64,000 nucleotides of DNA, from positions 12,400,001 to 12,464,000 of the forward strand of contig NC_079482.1 of assembly GCF_026230105.1 (NCBI RefSeq). Reading direction: 5' to 3'. The DNA is from Diorhabda sublineata. Its lineage: Eukaryota; Arthropoda; Insecta; Coleoptera; Chrysomelidae. Position numbers and translations under genes: made by a program. This document shows, piece after piece, positions 1-11,141 of this stretch (positions are counted from its first letter, which is position 1; every line of letters starts with the position of its first letter). A model generated the notes under the pieces. It was not told where the DNA came from, did not search any database, and saw nothing but the letters and a program-made list of their open reading frames with translations.

Positions 1-1744
1 TGACGTAGATGATTAATTTTACTTCACACGTGACGGGAGAAACAGGTTATAAATATATACACCGCATTTAAATTTACTCTCCAATAAGCTATTTTTAAAA
101 CAACCACTTGCTATAGGGTAAAAATAGAATTTGTATGTTGAATTAAATCAAAATCCTAGAAGCTAGCAAGTGCTACGCCTCTTAAGTTGATTTTTAAAAA
201 GATAACTATTTAATAAAATTCTTGATAATTCACACAAATAAAGGTTCAACTAATACTCTTATATCACAATAATTCTAAAATATTTAATTGGAAATATATT
301 GATAAAAATGCTTACCGTTTGCTTAACAGACGTCACAGAACTACAGTGAACAAGTAAGGAATGGAATGAAATGAAGAGATGCCGGTTTGCGATTTCAAGG
401 AAGTGACACTTTGTTCTAAATAATGGGTAAAGCAGGAAGAAAATTCAAATTTTATTTTTCTTCAATTTGATTTCTCTTACTTATGATTAGTGTCAAAATT
501 AACAATGACATATGGTAATAATTTTTTAGTTTCTAGAAATTTGCATTTGTTTAAAAACAGCAAAATATTAAATTATTTTGTTGTCGGCCTCCCCTACCAG
601 TTTATGACATGGACTCGTCCGCCCCACTAGCTTCATTTACGAACGTTACCATATATGGGCATAAAGCTGATAAAGAGTTCTTATTGGTCAGAGTAACGGC
701 GGTTTTGCCCTAACCTAACTTGAAGGTTCGAAAGCAAGACACGGTGCGTGGTGAGAACTGTTGTGACGTTAATTATCAACAATTTTGATACCGGCCGGTA
801 GAAGTAGATATCGATACTTTTATTTGTTCAATACATAAATTTACAAAGAATTTATTTATTATATAGGAGAGTTTTAGAACGGTTTATTCAGATTACAGAA
901 AACTATTTTTTTTCCATTTTCGAAATTTTCAGACTGGTTTCATTACATGATCTGGCCTCGTTTGTCGACCTTGAAACTTATGTCACATGAGCAGTTAGAT
1001 GCTGCATCTAATATTCTAGGAATGTCATACTTTACTTTAATAATAAATTTCATTTAATGAATATAGCGTGATTCAGTCTATATAATGTATTAATGGGTGA
1101 ATCATTCTTCATGGATATTTCCAATACTTATTCATTATTCGATTCAAAAAATATTTTTAACAGCTTTAAGATACATGTAATTAGAGTGAATAAAAATGAT
1201 AATTAATTAACAAATAAAAATGGAAAGTTTAAAAGATATGTGTATTGATTTTTTCTTTATCGAGCTATCTTTATTTTTAAACATTTTCAAAGAACAATAC
1301 CTACAACTCATCTGTCTAATTTATGAAATTATAGATTGTAGTTCTTCCCTCGCATGCTTTTAAATACATTATCAAATTTCTTAACTGGTTATATTTTTTG
1401 TTTGAAATATAATGAAATACTGGAGACCCTACTTGATTATAAAGTTAGAAATGAACAATTTTTTTTCGAGTTAAAATTCCCATTAATAACCAACAACCTA
1501 TTTCTAATAAATAGTACAGTTGAAGCATACAAGTGAGAATTTCAATATTGACTATACAGCGGGTTACTATATTCGACTGATAACACTCTACTACAAAGAG
1601 ATCTCAATAAATGATCCATTTTAATATAGGAATACGAACCCTTACAGGCCTAGTTGCTGAGATATAGGATGTTCAAAATTTTAAATCAAAAATTTGCCAT
1701 AAATCAAGAAAGCCTTTAATTTTTTTTTTCAAATTTGTTGACCA
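1..1744. other. AT-rich spacer, no gene recognised
   Basis: Mostly AT-rich non-coding sequence. A less AT-rich patch at about 580-800 stands out in base composition, but no frame in it stays open or resembles a family I know. A 60-codon open frame at 1354-1536 has no recognisable motif and looks like chance. A 'gctgagatat' string near 1660 resembles one in the outer part of the composite mariner that follows. Confidence 0.5.
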
Positions 1745-1978
1745 ATATCCTCTTTAATAAAGTAATATTTTTACATAAACAAACTTTGGAAAAATTTAAC
1801 CAGTGGTGCGCTGTCAGGGTTAATTTTCACTTTTATCCCCTATTTTACGCAAATTCTTTTTTTAATTTTGTTTTAAATTGCCTGATTATTTTGAGTTAAA
1901 AAATTAATAACCATTAAAAAACGTGTCTTTGAGAATAAATCTGGATGGGATTGAATGATTTCTGCCGCAGCTTGAATT

Positions 1979-2236
1979 CTAGCTATTAGATCTTGTTTCG
2001 TACACTAAGAACTTCATATAGCCCCATATAAAAAAATCGATTGGATTTAAGTCAGGTGATCTTGGAAGCCAATAATTGGGTCCACTCCGACCATTCCATT
2101 TTTCTCCAAAAAGTCTGTTTAAGTAATTTCTTGCTGCTGCAGCAAAATGAACAGATGCCCCATCGTGTTGAAGAGGAAATATTGAATAATATTTTTGAAA
2201 GGCCATCTTTAAGTACTCGAACTGTAGGTCACGCAA
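1979..2236 (-). pseudogene. Transposase C-terminal fragment, inverted arm
   Basis: This reverse-strand frame holds the end of a DUF4817-type mariner transposase. The visible motifs are HDGASVHF around the second catalytic aspartate, NRLFGEKW (RWIGRGGP region of the family), and PRSPDLNPIDFFIWGYMK followed by VYET, the conserved C-terminal catalytic block. Only the final third of a transposase is present. The upstream residues before HDGA do not fit the family, because the inverted arm ends there and sequence of the oppositely oriented copy begins. Compared with the forward arm, a 17-nt deletion after VYET shifts the frame and brings an early stop (ending RSNS). Confidence 0.8.
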
Positions 2237-2909
2237 GAGTTTTCAAACTGGTATTTACAAAAGTGTTGTGGAAATCGAAATTTTCCAAAATATGTGTTGC
2301 ATACCGACGAGCTAGATTTACTAGGGAAGAAATTTCCAACTCTAGAAATAGTCATGTCTGGGATGAAGAAAATCCGGACTTTGTTCGTGAAAGGGGATTT
2401 CAGCATAAATATTCGGTTAATGTGTGGGTGGGTATGGTTTGAGATTGCTTAATCGGACCTTATATTTTACTAAATAAATTAAATGGAGCAATATACGCGC
2501 TTTCTGGAAGAAATGTTGGATGAATTGTTGGAGAATGTACCGTTAAATATTAGACAACACATGTGATTTCAACACGATGGGGCATCTGTTCATTTTGCTA
2601 CAGCGGCAAGAAATTACTTAAAACAGATGTTTTAGAGAAAAATGGATTGGTCGGGGTGGACCCAATTATTGGCTTCCAAGATCTTCCGACCTAAATCCAA
2701 TCGATTTTTTTATATGGGGCTATATGAAGTTCTTAGTGTACGAAACATTCATCGAATCTGAACAAGATCTAATAACTAGAATTCAAGCTGCGGCAGAAAT
2801 CATTCAATCCCATCCATATTTATTTTCAAAGACACGTTTTTCAATGACAAAACGGTGTAATAAATGTATTGAAGTAAGCGGCCAACAGTTTGAAAAATTG
2901 AGATTATGA
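2158..2909 (+). pseudogene. DUF4817-type mariner transposase, broken
   Basis: The forward reading starts with ILNNIFERPSLSTRTVG, which fits the helix-turn-helix region of DUF4817 transposases (family pattern 'NPSLSTRRIA'). It then jumps to LVFTKVLW and, at about 2300-2440, to FTREEISNSRNSHVWDEENP and FQHKYSVNVWVGMV, the central DDE segment. After a stop at 2442 the match continues as CLIGPYILLNKLNGAIYARFLEEM, then HDGASVHF, then in another frame YMGLYEVL or MKFLVYET, and a tail to 2909. The gene is much shorter than the usual 340 or so residues, with an internal deletion between the HTH and DDE parts, several stops and frameshifts. The first catalytic segment (usually FTDEA or FTDES) is partly missing: only RARFTREE is seen. 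It cannot encode an active enzyme. Confidence 0.8.
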
Positions 2910-3504
2910 ATAATTTTTATTTGTTTTGAACTATATACGATTAATCATTGTTCGAAATTAAATGAATAATTAATTAATTTGTAAATTACTTATGTACTTG
3001 CAGACTTTTGTTTAGAGGTAAATTTCTACTACCCTGTTCATTTGAGCTCCATAAAAGGTTATCAGTTTTGTAGCTAAAAATAATAAGGCAATTTAAAAAC
3101 AACTAAAAAAAGAATTTGCTCCATGTGGCATAAAAAATAGGGGGATAAAAGTGACAACTAACACAACTGACAGCGCGCCACTGGTTAAATTTTTTCGAAG
3201 TTTGTTTATGTCAAAATATTACTTTATCAAGCAGCATAATATTAATCCCATCTTCACTGTTTTCCACTCAAAGCTAATTTCACCCCCGTATAATGTCTTA
3301 ATAATGTTTATAATATTAAAAAAATACCCGTGATTAGTCCTTTGCAAGTGTATGAAAATTACAGAGTTTAAGTTTCTACCGTTACTGAAATTTAAGAAAA
3401 AAATCAAACCTCAATTTTAGTCAACTCCTTTAAGAGTGATATCTCAGAAAGGGGTGGGCTGAGCAAATTTTGTTATAGGATAGACCATCTTAATTTCATA
3501 CGAG

Positions 3505-3546
3505 CAATCACCTGAATTTTGTCGCATGAATTTAGGAACACCCTGC
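3505..3546 (-). repeat. Transposon terminus-like repeat, copy 1
   Basis: The string 'cctgaattttgtcgcatga' followed by 'ttaggaacaccctgcat' recurs nearly unchanged at 51205-51245. The reverse complement begins with a 'cagggtgttcc'-like end, which is typical of the outer ends of many insect mariner-type elements. It lies outside the composite mariner at 1745-3245 and may be its true right terminus, about 300 bp beyond the recognised arm. Confidence 0.55.
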
Positions 3547-3805
3547 ATACAGGTTGGATAAAATATAAAATATAATTTAATTTTTTCAATTTGAACAACT
3601 TTTGTCACGTGATGCTTATGTTAACCAATATTTTATCGAGAAATTCTTTTGAAATTGTGTAGTTGTATTCAAATAAATATCTAATTCTTTTTTCTTATTC
3701 CCTAGGCACTTTAACATCTTTTTATTAAATTTCAAGAAACTCTCAAACGGTTGAAATTAAATATTTTTACTTGGAGATGAAAATGTGGATGCAATTTATT
3801 CTTCA

Positions 3806-3841
3806 TACTTATGAAGTGAATATTTTCACTTCATAAGTATA
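3806..3841. repeat. Perfect 16-bp hairpin with 4-nt loop
   Basis: The arm 'atacttatgaagtgaa' (3806-3821) is followed by the loop tatt and then its exact reverse complement (3826-3841). No flanking element explains it. It may be the centre of a small foldback element. Confidence 0.85.
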
Positions 3842-5714
3842 AGTAATTCAAGTATTTTACTTCTATATACTTAATGCATAATTGATACATACTTTTAATG
3901 AATGTCCAACTTTGGTACCAATGTAGTTTGTTTATTTAGCACAACCGATTTTTCAAAAAAATTGTTGATTTTTTGTATCCTGTATAGTATGACGTACATA
4001 TTAAGATTATTTTCTTGTGATTGAGAAAAAATATAGATTTTCTGAAATAAGTCAATCTTACTAAATCGAATTGAAGAACACAGTCTTAAAGAGAACTATA
4101 AACAAATAATTTTCATATGATTTTTTGATATCACATGTCTAATTTCTACGTTATCAACAATTTTTCTACATTTATAATATCCATATAGGTATGTTGTAGG
4201 TTAATTTTGTTGACTAAGTATAACTTTACAGTACAAGGTCAACGTCGTTAAAAAATAAAATAATTCATTACGTATGTTTTGTAAATACTTGAATATGACC
4301 AATGTCATATTGATGACTGAAGAAAAATGCTATCTGAATACCTAATAAATGTATACATACAGGGTCGACAAACTCGAGCGAAACTGTTTATTTTCGTATA
4401 TCTCTAAAATACTTTGTATAGAAATCCTAGGTAGATATCAATTTTGATTTCATACATAATTTGTGTACAAGAAAAACGATAACGTGACATTTATGGAAAA
4501 ACCAAACTATCGTTTTTGTTGTGAAAAAAGCTTGCACAATGTTTATTTATTGCATTTGTAACAACCCTGTTCGTTACTAATTTCCATGTTTGTAAAAATA
4601 TCAAGTTTTGTTGCAGATAAAACGCCAAATGACATACTAATCTTACAATATTTGTAATTAAGGACTTATCTACGCTTTCTTGGGCAATTCTCAGTTTTGG
4701 TGCACCATTTTTAATAAACACAATTCATTCTTTTCAAGATAATTGTCACTGAAAGTTGGTGTGAGGGAAACTTGTTGAAGGAGAAAAAGTACTATGTGAA
4801 TATATGCAGACGATATTTGTAAAATGAATTAAGTAGCTGGACACATGGTACTGATGGTAGAATGACAATTTATTGTGCGAAGTGTATATTACACTTCAGG
4901 AGCCTAGCTAATCTCTTAAAACAGTTCTCTCCTATCATAGTTGTTACAATAGACTGTATCGTAGGGCATGATCAGTTTATATCACCAAGCCTACAACAAA
5001 TGGATCTTGATTGTATCGAAATCCATTTTTTTACTTGCCTCACTCCCTAATTAAAATCTTAACTCTTATTTCGAGTTTTAAGCTATTGGTTTTTTCATCA
5101 AATTCGAATTTTATTCTTTAACTTAATTAAATTTCCCTTCTCCTCTCTATAAACTACTTGTACTCGTAATATATATTAAAGTTCTAATGGATAATTGTCA
5201 AATGTATAAGGAATCCATCTATCTTTCTCTCATATACCATTACAATTGACTAAATGGAATTAACGGAACACGTTAAAAAAAGACATCCCTTAAGCTATAG
5301 GTAAATAGGAGATAGAACATGTTGAAAGCGCCATGATGAACTAGTCTCATCAAAACGCATAAAAATCATACAACCTTTTCGATTCGATTGAGAATGTTTT
5401 GATGGTATTGGACAATGGACGTCGATGTCAATAAAAAAGTTATAGTAGCATTGTGGGCGGTCAACGACCGTTAAGCACATAGGCCTTCTGAGGGGTAAGC
5501 CGTGCCCCCTTGAGAGGCAGATGCTTTGAAAAGTCGATCAGGTTCAATGGCTCGATCCTTCAGTTCAATAGTTGCTGTGAAAAAATTATTTTGAACAACG
5601 CATAACTATAATTTTTTTTTCAAGTTGAAAAAATTACCATCTCTGGTTGGATGGTTATGACCTTGAGGAATACATTCAGGGAAAACTAGTGACTCAACTC
5701 TCCTTGAAAATTTC

Positions 5715-5880
5715 CTGCCTATCAAGGCCATAGTCATTGTTTTCTTCGATTATGAGGACTTACGCGATCGAGTTACTTCCGAGTGGAAAACGGTCAACTT
5801 CGAATTTTACTGGAACGTCTGCGTCATGGACCCAATATTGGGATCAGTGCATTGCTAGCCATATTGTAAGTTCTTTCTAC
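5715..5880 (+). pseudogene. Mariner transposase fragment (central DDE region)
   Basis: The forward frame at about 5727-5860 reads VIVFFDYEDL, then TSEWKTVNFEFYWNVC. This matches the order seen in mariner/SETMAR-type transposases, where the segment VFFDYRGIVHHEF is followed by TVNxEYYLEVL. The first catalytic-domain strand and the TVN segment are both in place, but the intervening EF.PEG segment is altered and the frame ends at a stop shortly after. The fragment is only about 50 residues of a 345-residue family. No inverted repeats were found around it. Identification rests on the spacing of FFDY and TVNFEFYW, so confidence is moderate. Confidence 0.5.
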
Positions 5881-5910
5881 TTTGCATTTAATAATATAAT
5901 TTAGTATTCT

Positions 5911-6026
5911 TTATGTTTCTAAATCTTCTTGATTTTAGGTCTCTTTGTTTTTTTAATAATTTTGAAACAGAAGATTTATAATAAACATATCAACAGATAT
6001 GTCTAAGAAATTAAAGAAATTTAGTA
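5911..6026 (+). repeat. Dispersed repeat R2, copy 1
   Basis: The sequence runs from 'atgtttctaaatcttcttga' through 'taataatttt' to 'gtctaagaaattaaagaaa'. It aligns over its whole length to 56777-56880 and, in its first half, to 9845-9960. The family has no coding motif in this window. Confidence 0.6.
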
Positions 6027-6132
6027 TTCTTCGACCGCATCTCAGTGAAAGTGATACCTTCTCTATAGAACATTGTGACTATAATGACTCTACTGACAGC
6101 TTTAAATGAATATTTAGTGTATAAAAATTCTT

Positions 6133-6134
<2 letters not shown>

Positions 6135-6184
<50 letters not shown>

Positions 6185-6191
6185 CATTGTT

Positions 6192-6257
<66 letters not shown>
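6135..6257. repeat. Two (TA)n arrays with inverted flanks
   Basis: A (TA)n tract at 6135-6181 is followed by 'tttcattgtttgta' (6182-6195), a second (TA)n tract, and then the exact reverse complement 'tacaaacaatgaaa' (6256-6269). The second tract is therefore the loop and inner stem of a long perfect palindrome. Reported lengths of such arrays in assemblies are often unreliable. Confidence 0.95.
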
Positions 6258-6259
<2 letters not shown>

Positions 6260-6289
6260 AACAATGAAAGTAAACAATTAATGAATATC

Positions 6290-9130
6290 TAACCTTAGTT
6301 TAACATTTTCAATACCCAACCATTTATGGACATAAATTGTAATTCACTTTAGTATTGACAATATATTTTATCGCTAAATGATTCACATTCATTTACATTA
6401 GATATACACGTGAGTTCAGAATTACATACACCAATGGTTCAACACATATAATTGTAATGAGTTCTGAGAATCAGAAAACAGCTTTATATTTTCTAAATAT
6501 AATAAAGGCTATACTTACGTATTTTCATGGTTTAGAATCATAATAAAAACACATTAGTCCAGTTTTTGCGAGGTCACATATGTCGGAAATTAGTACTTAC
6601 CGTGTTACCAGTAATTGGATTGGTTAACTTCTGGTTCTGTTTTTAAACAGAGCTTATGAATTGTACGAAGCCCCCCGAACCTCGGTCTGCTTAACATTAT
6701 TCCAGACAGTTCCCAATTTCAATGTTATCAAAAATTGAATAAATAAAATGGCAAAAAACAATTATTTTTGACGTTTTCATTGTACGTCTTTTTCCTTTTC
6801 AATCCAGCTCCATCTCTTAAAAATACAATCTCCAAAATTAAATCCTTCGTTTTATTATATCCTCGATAAATGGATTTTAAGACCTCGAAAACGCTAATAT
6901 AATTTATTTTTATTATGATTTTAAGCCGGACGAAAAACGGAAGTATAGCCAAATTAGATAACATACAGCCGTTTCAAATTGAAATCCATGTATAATTACG
7001 GTTATATGGAAAAAATTGGGACAATCATCTGTTTCATTTTGAAGTGAGAAAATCAAAAAGGATTATTTTGCTTCATGTCCTATATCATAGAGAACGAAAA
7101 CATGTTTAAAAAGATGCAATATAGCCTTTTATGGTGCCTAATTTATGGCTCAAGTATTGCATCTCGGAGATATAGAAACAAATTTTATTGCTAAAGTGGC
7201 CAGAAAAAGTCTATAGAAAATCTTTTTTCATATTTCTAACATGATTGCCAGGGCATACTAAAATTTTCATTAAAATCTTTATTAAATATATATTTTTTAA
7301 AACCAAGATTTATTTTGCTGATTTCGGTTAAATGTTTTTTTCCATTTTATAATTAAATTATCAAAAATAAGTAAATTGATATTAATGATTACTATATTTC
7401 TTTCTTGGATATTTTAGATTAGGAATAAGATATCGAGATATGATATTCACTAGTTTAGGTATATATTATTTCATTACCTTTTTATGACACTCGGTCGTTC
7501 CGACTTATTAAACCGTATTATTAACCATGAATTTTTATAAAACAGTCAGCGGGATTTCGGTCGATAGCCCATTAGACTGAATTGTCAGTCCAATTATGTA
7601 TTTAATAATAATGTATATAAAGGTATTCAAACAAACATTCCCTCCTTCAATGCTAACAGCAGTGTGATTACAAGTTGCTACATGCTTAGATATCTCAACC
7701 AGTTTAAAGTCAACTTTTTTCAAGAGTTTAATGATTTAGGTCTTCAGTAACGGTTCACCTCTTCAATGACCTTCTCACTTATTTATCATAAATACCATCT
7801 TCATCATGGAACTTTAGCGATGACAATGAAAAATCATTTGAAACCGAGAAAAGTACGATTGCGGTTAGGTAGTATTTTTGAACCGATTATATTATTATTC
7901 AATAAACAAGTACAAACATTCATTAACCACCGTCTTTGGTGATAATGCTAATGACAGAAACTGACAAAACTAATAATAAATTTTTGTTATTCATGTCCTT
8001 CAAACAATGTTTTAGAAACAACAAATAACTTACAGAGGCTTCAATATAAGTTGTAACAAACTATTTATTACGCCATTATCCGTAAATAAAAACAAAATTT
8101 TACAGTATCTAGATAGCTTAGACGACACAAACTGCCTTATCTATAATCATAGTTGTAGAATGTGTAATGTCATTTAACTATCTAAGTGGTGACCACTTAA
8201 AAATAAATTATGCGTACAACTTCATTCACTATAATCTCCAACCTTCGCCCGTTTTCCTGAATAATTACCTTAATCAAACAATATTCCATCGTCACCCGAC
8301 TGAACGACGCCAGACCTACGAAATTGTTTTTTTTTGGAATTCAAAATAATTTTTTTTTCTATAACTTTCTTAATTTGCTAATGCAATTAACATAATCTAC
8401 TTCAATATACCTTTCAGACAAAACCAACCCAACTACGTCCCTCTACCTTTCGCAGTGTGACAACGAGTCAATCATCTACTCGACATCGACACAACACCAT
8501 CTCGAATCGACACCTGCAACTCATCTCTAGCTGCACTATACTGCTCCTAGAGGGTAGTCCCGCGCGGGGAACATATATTACGTTTACTTTAATTTTACAC
8601 TTTGTATTCATTCAAGTTTTATGGTGGCCTTGGTCCAATTGTAATTTCATTATTGATCAATATATGACCCTTATTTATTTAATCGGACCTAGATTATTGT
8701 GTTACATCTACCCCATCCGCGATTCTAAGGTATGCGCCCATATACAGTTAAAACAAGCCTCAGAAATATAGAATAAGTATAAGTCCAAACCACCGAAGCG
8801 TCATAAATGTCAGAATACTCAGGTAGTAATAAATAAAGAAGCAAATGAAAATTTCTAAGACTTAAGTAAGAGTGCCTATGTTATACATAATACAAAATAA
8901 AGTAGAAAAAATAATAACAAAAGGATTCCTAAGAACTGATTAACTTATTCGACTGGAAGAGAAATGAAAAATTAATTATTTATTATTAATTATGTAAAAT
9001 ACAGTAGTAGAAACAGAAGAAGAAAATTAAGACGAGAATTGCTAACGAGAAAGACCAAATACGACCGCTTAGGCGACCCTAAGAGAATGTTCCTATACAG
9101 GAATCTCTAGGAGAAAATATAGGACTCGGA
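6290..9130. other. AT-rich spacer, no gene recognised
   Basis: Non-coding in appearance. The longest open frame is a 104-codon forward one at 8457-8771. It begins in a serine/threonine-rich stretch, crosses a GC-rich string near 8560 ('gtcccgcgcggggaac') and then a hydrophobic run, with no domain I know. Short reverse frames at 6728-6964 and 7535-7723 are also unassigned. Confidence 0.45.
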
Positions 9131-9139
9131 TTTTTGTTT

Positions 9140-9510
9140 ATTTATGCAATTAGACGAGACAAACGAGTCGATTATGATCTGAATGTTCGAAAAGTAATTC
9201 GGATCACGTTCATTGTTATTTACAAACTGTTCAGATTCATAGTGTCATAGCCATATGATAAGATCCTTTCTACTCTAGTATACAAGTGAGTAAATTCGGC
9301 AGGATACTGAGGCTTGTGGTTTTTGTACTTTTTGATATCCCGGTATAAACGTTGGTATTGAAATTGAGTCTCAAATCCGTGCGAAGTGGTAAATCCCTAA
9401 CAATTTATTATATATAGAGAATCTACTATATAACTGAAAGATAGTCTATAAACACAGAGGATAGTTTCCGAAAATATCTATTGTAACAGGTGTTTTTCTC
9501 AATTCACCTT
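9140..9510 (+). repeat. Dispersed repeat R1, copy 1
   Basis: The block 'tatgatctgaatgttcgaaa' near 9173, followed by 'gatcacgttcattgtt' and a degenerate 'acaaactgttcag', matches copies at 27050 (same strand), 61640-61880 and 38040-38140 (opposite strand). Further downstream, 'gatcctttctactctagtata' and 'ctactatataact' also have counterparts near 27130 and 27340, so the shared unit exceeds 300 bp. No coding motif was found in it. Confidence 0.6.
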
Positions 9511-9844
9511 AACGATTAAATCGTCTGGCAAGAACCCTAGGACTTGTCTGTAATGATAAGAGTGTAGCTGCCGCCCTGCTCTTCTTAATATTTCTTTTTA
9601 TCAACTAATTTCAAAATGCTCTCTTTATTAATAGTTATTGTTGTTCTTGCCTTACCAGAATTCATTTTTTTGGTATAACATTTTCAGTTTATCGAGAACG
9701 TCATTCAATGGTTTTAAATGTATTTCTACTTTTTAAGTTCCTTCTAGGAAACTTTTCTGTCGGGTAACAGCTGTACTAGAGTTCCCTAAACACTCGCTTA
9801 AAATTAAGAACATTTCTTTTTTACTAAACAAATTATTTTTATTA

Positions 9845-9960
9845 ATGCTTCTAAATGTTCTTGATTGTAGGTCTCTTCTGTTTTAAAATCAGTTTTCTTA
9901 ATAATTTTTTAAAGATAAAAAATATCGTTTCGACTTAACTTCAGTCTTTATCAATATTAT
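9845..9960 (+). repeat. Dispersed repeat R2, copy 2
   Basis: The unit 'cttctaaatgttcttgattg' then 'taggtctcttctgtttt' then 'cttaataattttttaaagat' matches copies at 5911 and 56777. It continues into 'atcgtttcgacttaacttc' and 'agtctttatc', a motif also present near 53257 and, inverted, near 26520. Such 'gtttcgac...tctttatc' ends resemble those I associate with Penelope-like elements, but no reverse transcriptase is visible here. Confidence 0.55.
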
Positions 9961-9989
9961 TTTTCAGTTTTCTACCTTCCCTAGAGACG

Positions 9990-10815
9990 GGTTAACTTTT
10001 TGAAAGACATATTGTGTATATTATGATATCGCAATTGAAAAGTTGCTACTACATTTTTAGCAGGGGCACTTTTACGAATGAAGATTTATTTTTAATATAA
10101 GAACTATTCCAAAATGAGAATATAAGAAAATAGTACAATTCCATGTGACGAAAATTGGATGCATCAAATGATTTAATAACTCAAATGGAATCATTACTAC
10201 TGTTATGTGATGTACTATGTTACATTGGTTTGAATTTTCAGGTACTCGAACATTTCACTGTCGTTTTGACTGAAAAGAATTTTTTATATAATTTCATTTT
10301 TAATTACATTCGTTTTTGTTCTTTCAATAAATAACTACTGTCATACTTTTTTAATATGATGTCAATATGTCTAAATTATAACTATGAGTCATTGTATAAA
10401 ATAGTTGTTTCGAAGATATTTATGGTTTTAAAAACAAGTGACGGCATTCATAAATTCTGTTCATTCGTCGATAAGCAACATGTATTTTAGGAAGATGACA
10501 TAGTAACTCGATAAGATAGCAATATCATTATTATTCCTTCCGTTCCTTGTTATTTTAAACTCCAGTTTTATTCTATGTGATACCACAGTGCATGTTTTTA
10601 ATAAGATACTATTTTTATCTTCACTTGTCTGCCACATGATATAAGTACCTGGATATATTTATTTCAATCATTGGTTGCTGTTTTCACAATTTTATGATGA
10701 GATATCGGTTTTTTTCTTAATATAAGTTATTAAAAAAAATCTGGAACAAAAGTAGAATCCACACAAATACAGATGTAAGAATTTTAATATGTAGTTATTA
10801 CTTATGGAGGGTAGA
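9990..10815. other. AT-rich spacer
   Basis: No open frame of note, no repeat and no recognisable motif was seen in this stretch. Confidence 0.4.
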
Positions 10816-10817
10816 GG

Positions 10818-11141
10818 TAAGGAGAACCGTCTTGTATGGGTATTAGTTGAAAAAGTGTCCAGCTGTAAACAGCAAATTATAATACGAGTACTTGCAAAAT
10901 AGCGCTAGTGTAGCTAGTGGAAATGATATGATATACATATTTCATGTACAATTTTCGAATGAATTTGTTTATTCGTAGTTTCTTTGAAATAGTTATAACT
11001 TTCAGAAACAATTTAATTTACTATCTTACTCTAAAAGTTTGTGGCGCTCTTTTTAAAATTCTTCCACTTGCTACTATAGCGCCACCTTACTTTACTTCCT
11101 TTCAACAGACACTTTTCGATACACCGAGGTGGTTCTCCTTA
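10818..11141. mobile_element. MITE-like inverted-repeat unit
   Basis: The ends are the exact inverted 11-mers 'taaggagaacc' (10818-10828) and 'ggttctcctta' (11131-11141). Further matches lie inside: 'aaaagtgtc' against 'gacacttttc', and 'gcgctagtgtagctagtggaa' against 'ttccacttgctactatagcgc'. The unit is about 324 bp, has no coding capacity of its own and fits the shape of a non-autonomous DNA transposon. The 78-codon forward frame at 10944-11180 overlaps it and is probably chance. The flanking target duplication is unclear, so the exact ends are provisional. Confidence 0.55.

Larger units (their letters stand above)
1745..3245. mobile_element. Composite inverted DUF4817-type mariner (foldback-like)
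   Basis: The left part (about 1745-2174) is a reverse-strand copy of the 3' end of the transposase gene and its flank. The right part (about 2567-3245) carries the same sequence on the forward strand, so the two form an imperfect inverted repeat around a unique centre. Both arms contain the C-terminal transposase motif (HDGASVHF, then PRSPDLNPIDFFIWGYMK in the left arm) and the same outer non-coding sequence, including 'ataaacaaactt' and a block reading about 'accagtggtgcgctgtcag'. The left arm lacks 17 nt of coding sequence present in the right arm ('gaaac' joins directly to 'aagatc') and about 220 bp corresponding to 2845-3080. The family is the Tc1/mariner group whose transposases carry a DUF4817 helix-turn-helix and a DDE domain. 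The arrangement suggests two copies joined head to head, or one element that inverted its own 3' half. Both halves are decayed. Confidence 0.8.
3246..5714. other. Spacer with palindrome and TE-end-like string
   Basis: No gene recognised. The stretch contains the perfect hairpin at 3806-3841 (listed separately) and a 'tacagggtcgacaaactcgagcgaaactg' type string starting near 4356 that looks like the end of a mariner-type element. A 76-codon reverse frame at 4491-4721 and a 61-codon reverse frame at 5295-5480 have no motif I know. About 5440-5560 is less AT-rich than its surroundings but not interpretable. Confidence 0.45.

Noticed and set aside
6011..6281. Open frames of 68 and 88 codons on both strands across the TA arrays
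   Set aside because: They consist mainly of alternating Tyr-Ile encoded by (TA)n and are artefacts of the microsatellite. The same holds for the frames at 18635-18860 and 62333-62602.
8457..8771. 104-codon forward ORF as a possible gene
   Set aside because: It has low-complexity Ser/Thr start, no family similarity I recognise, and no supporting splice or promoter features. Kept only as a note in the spacer entry.
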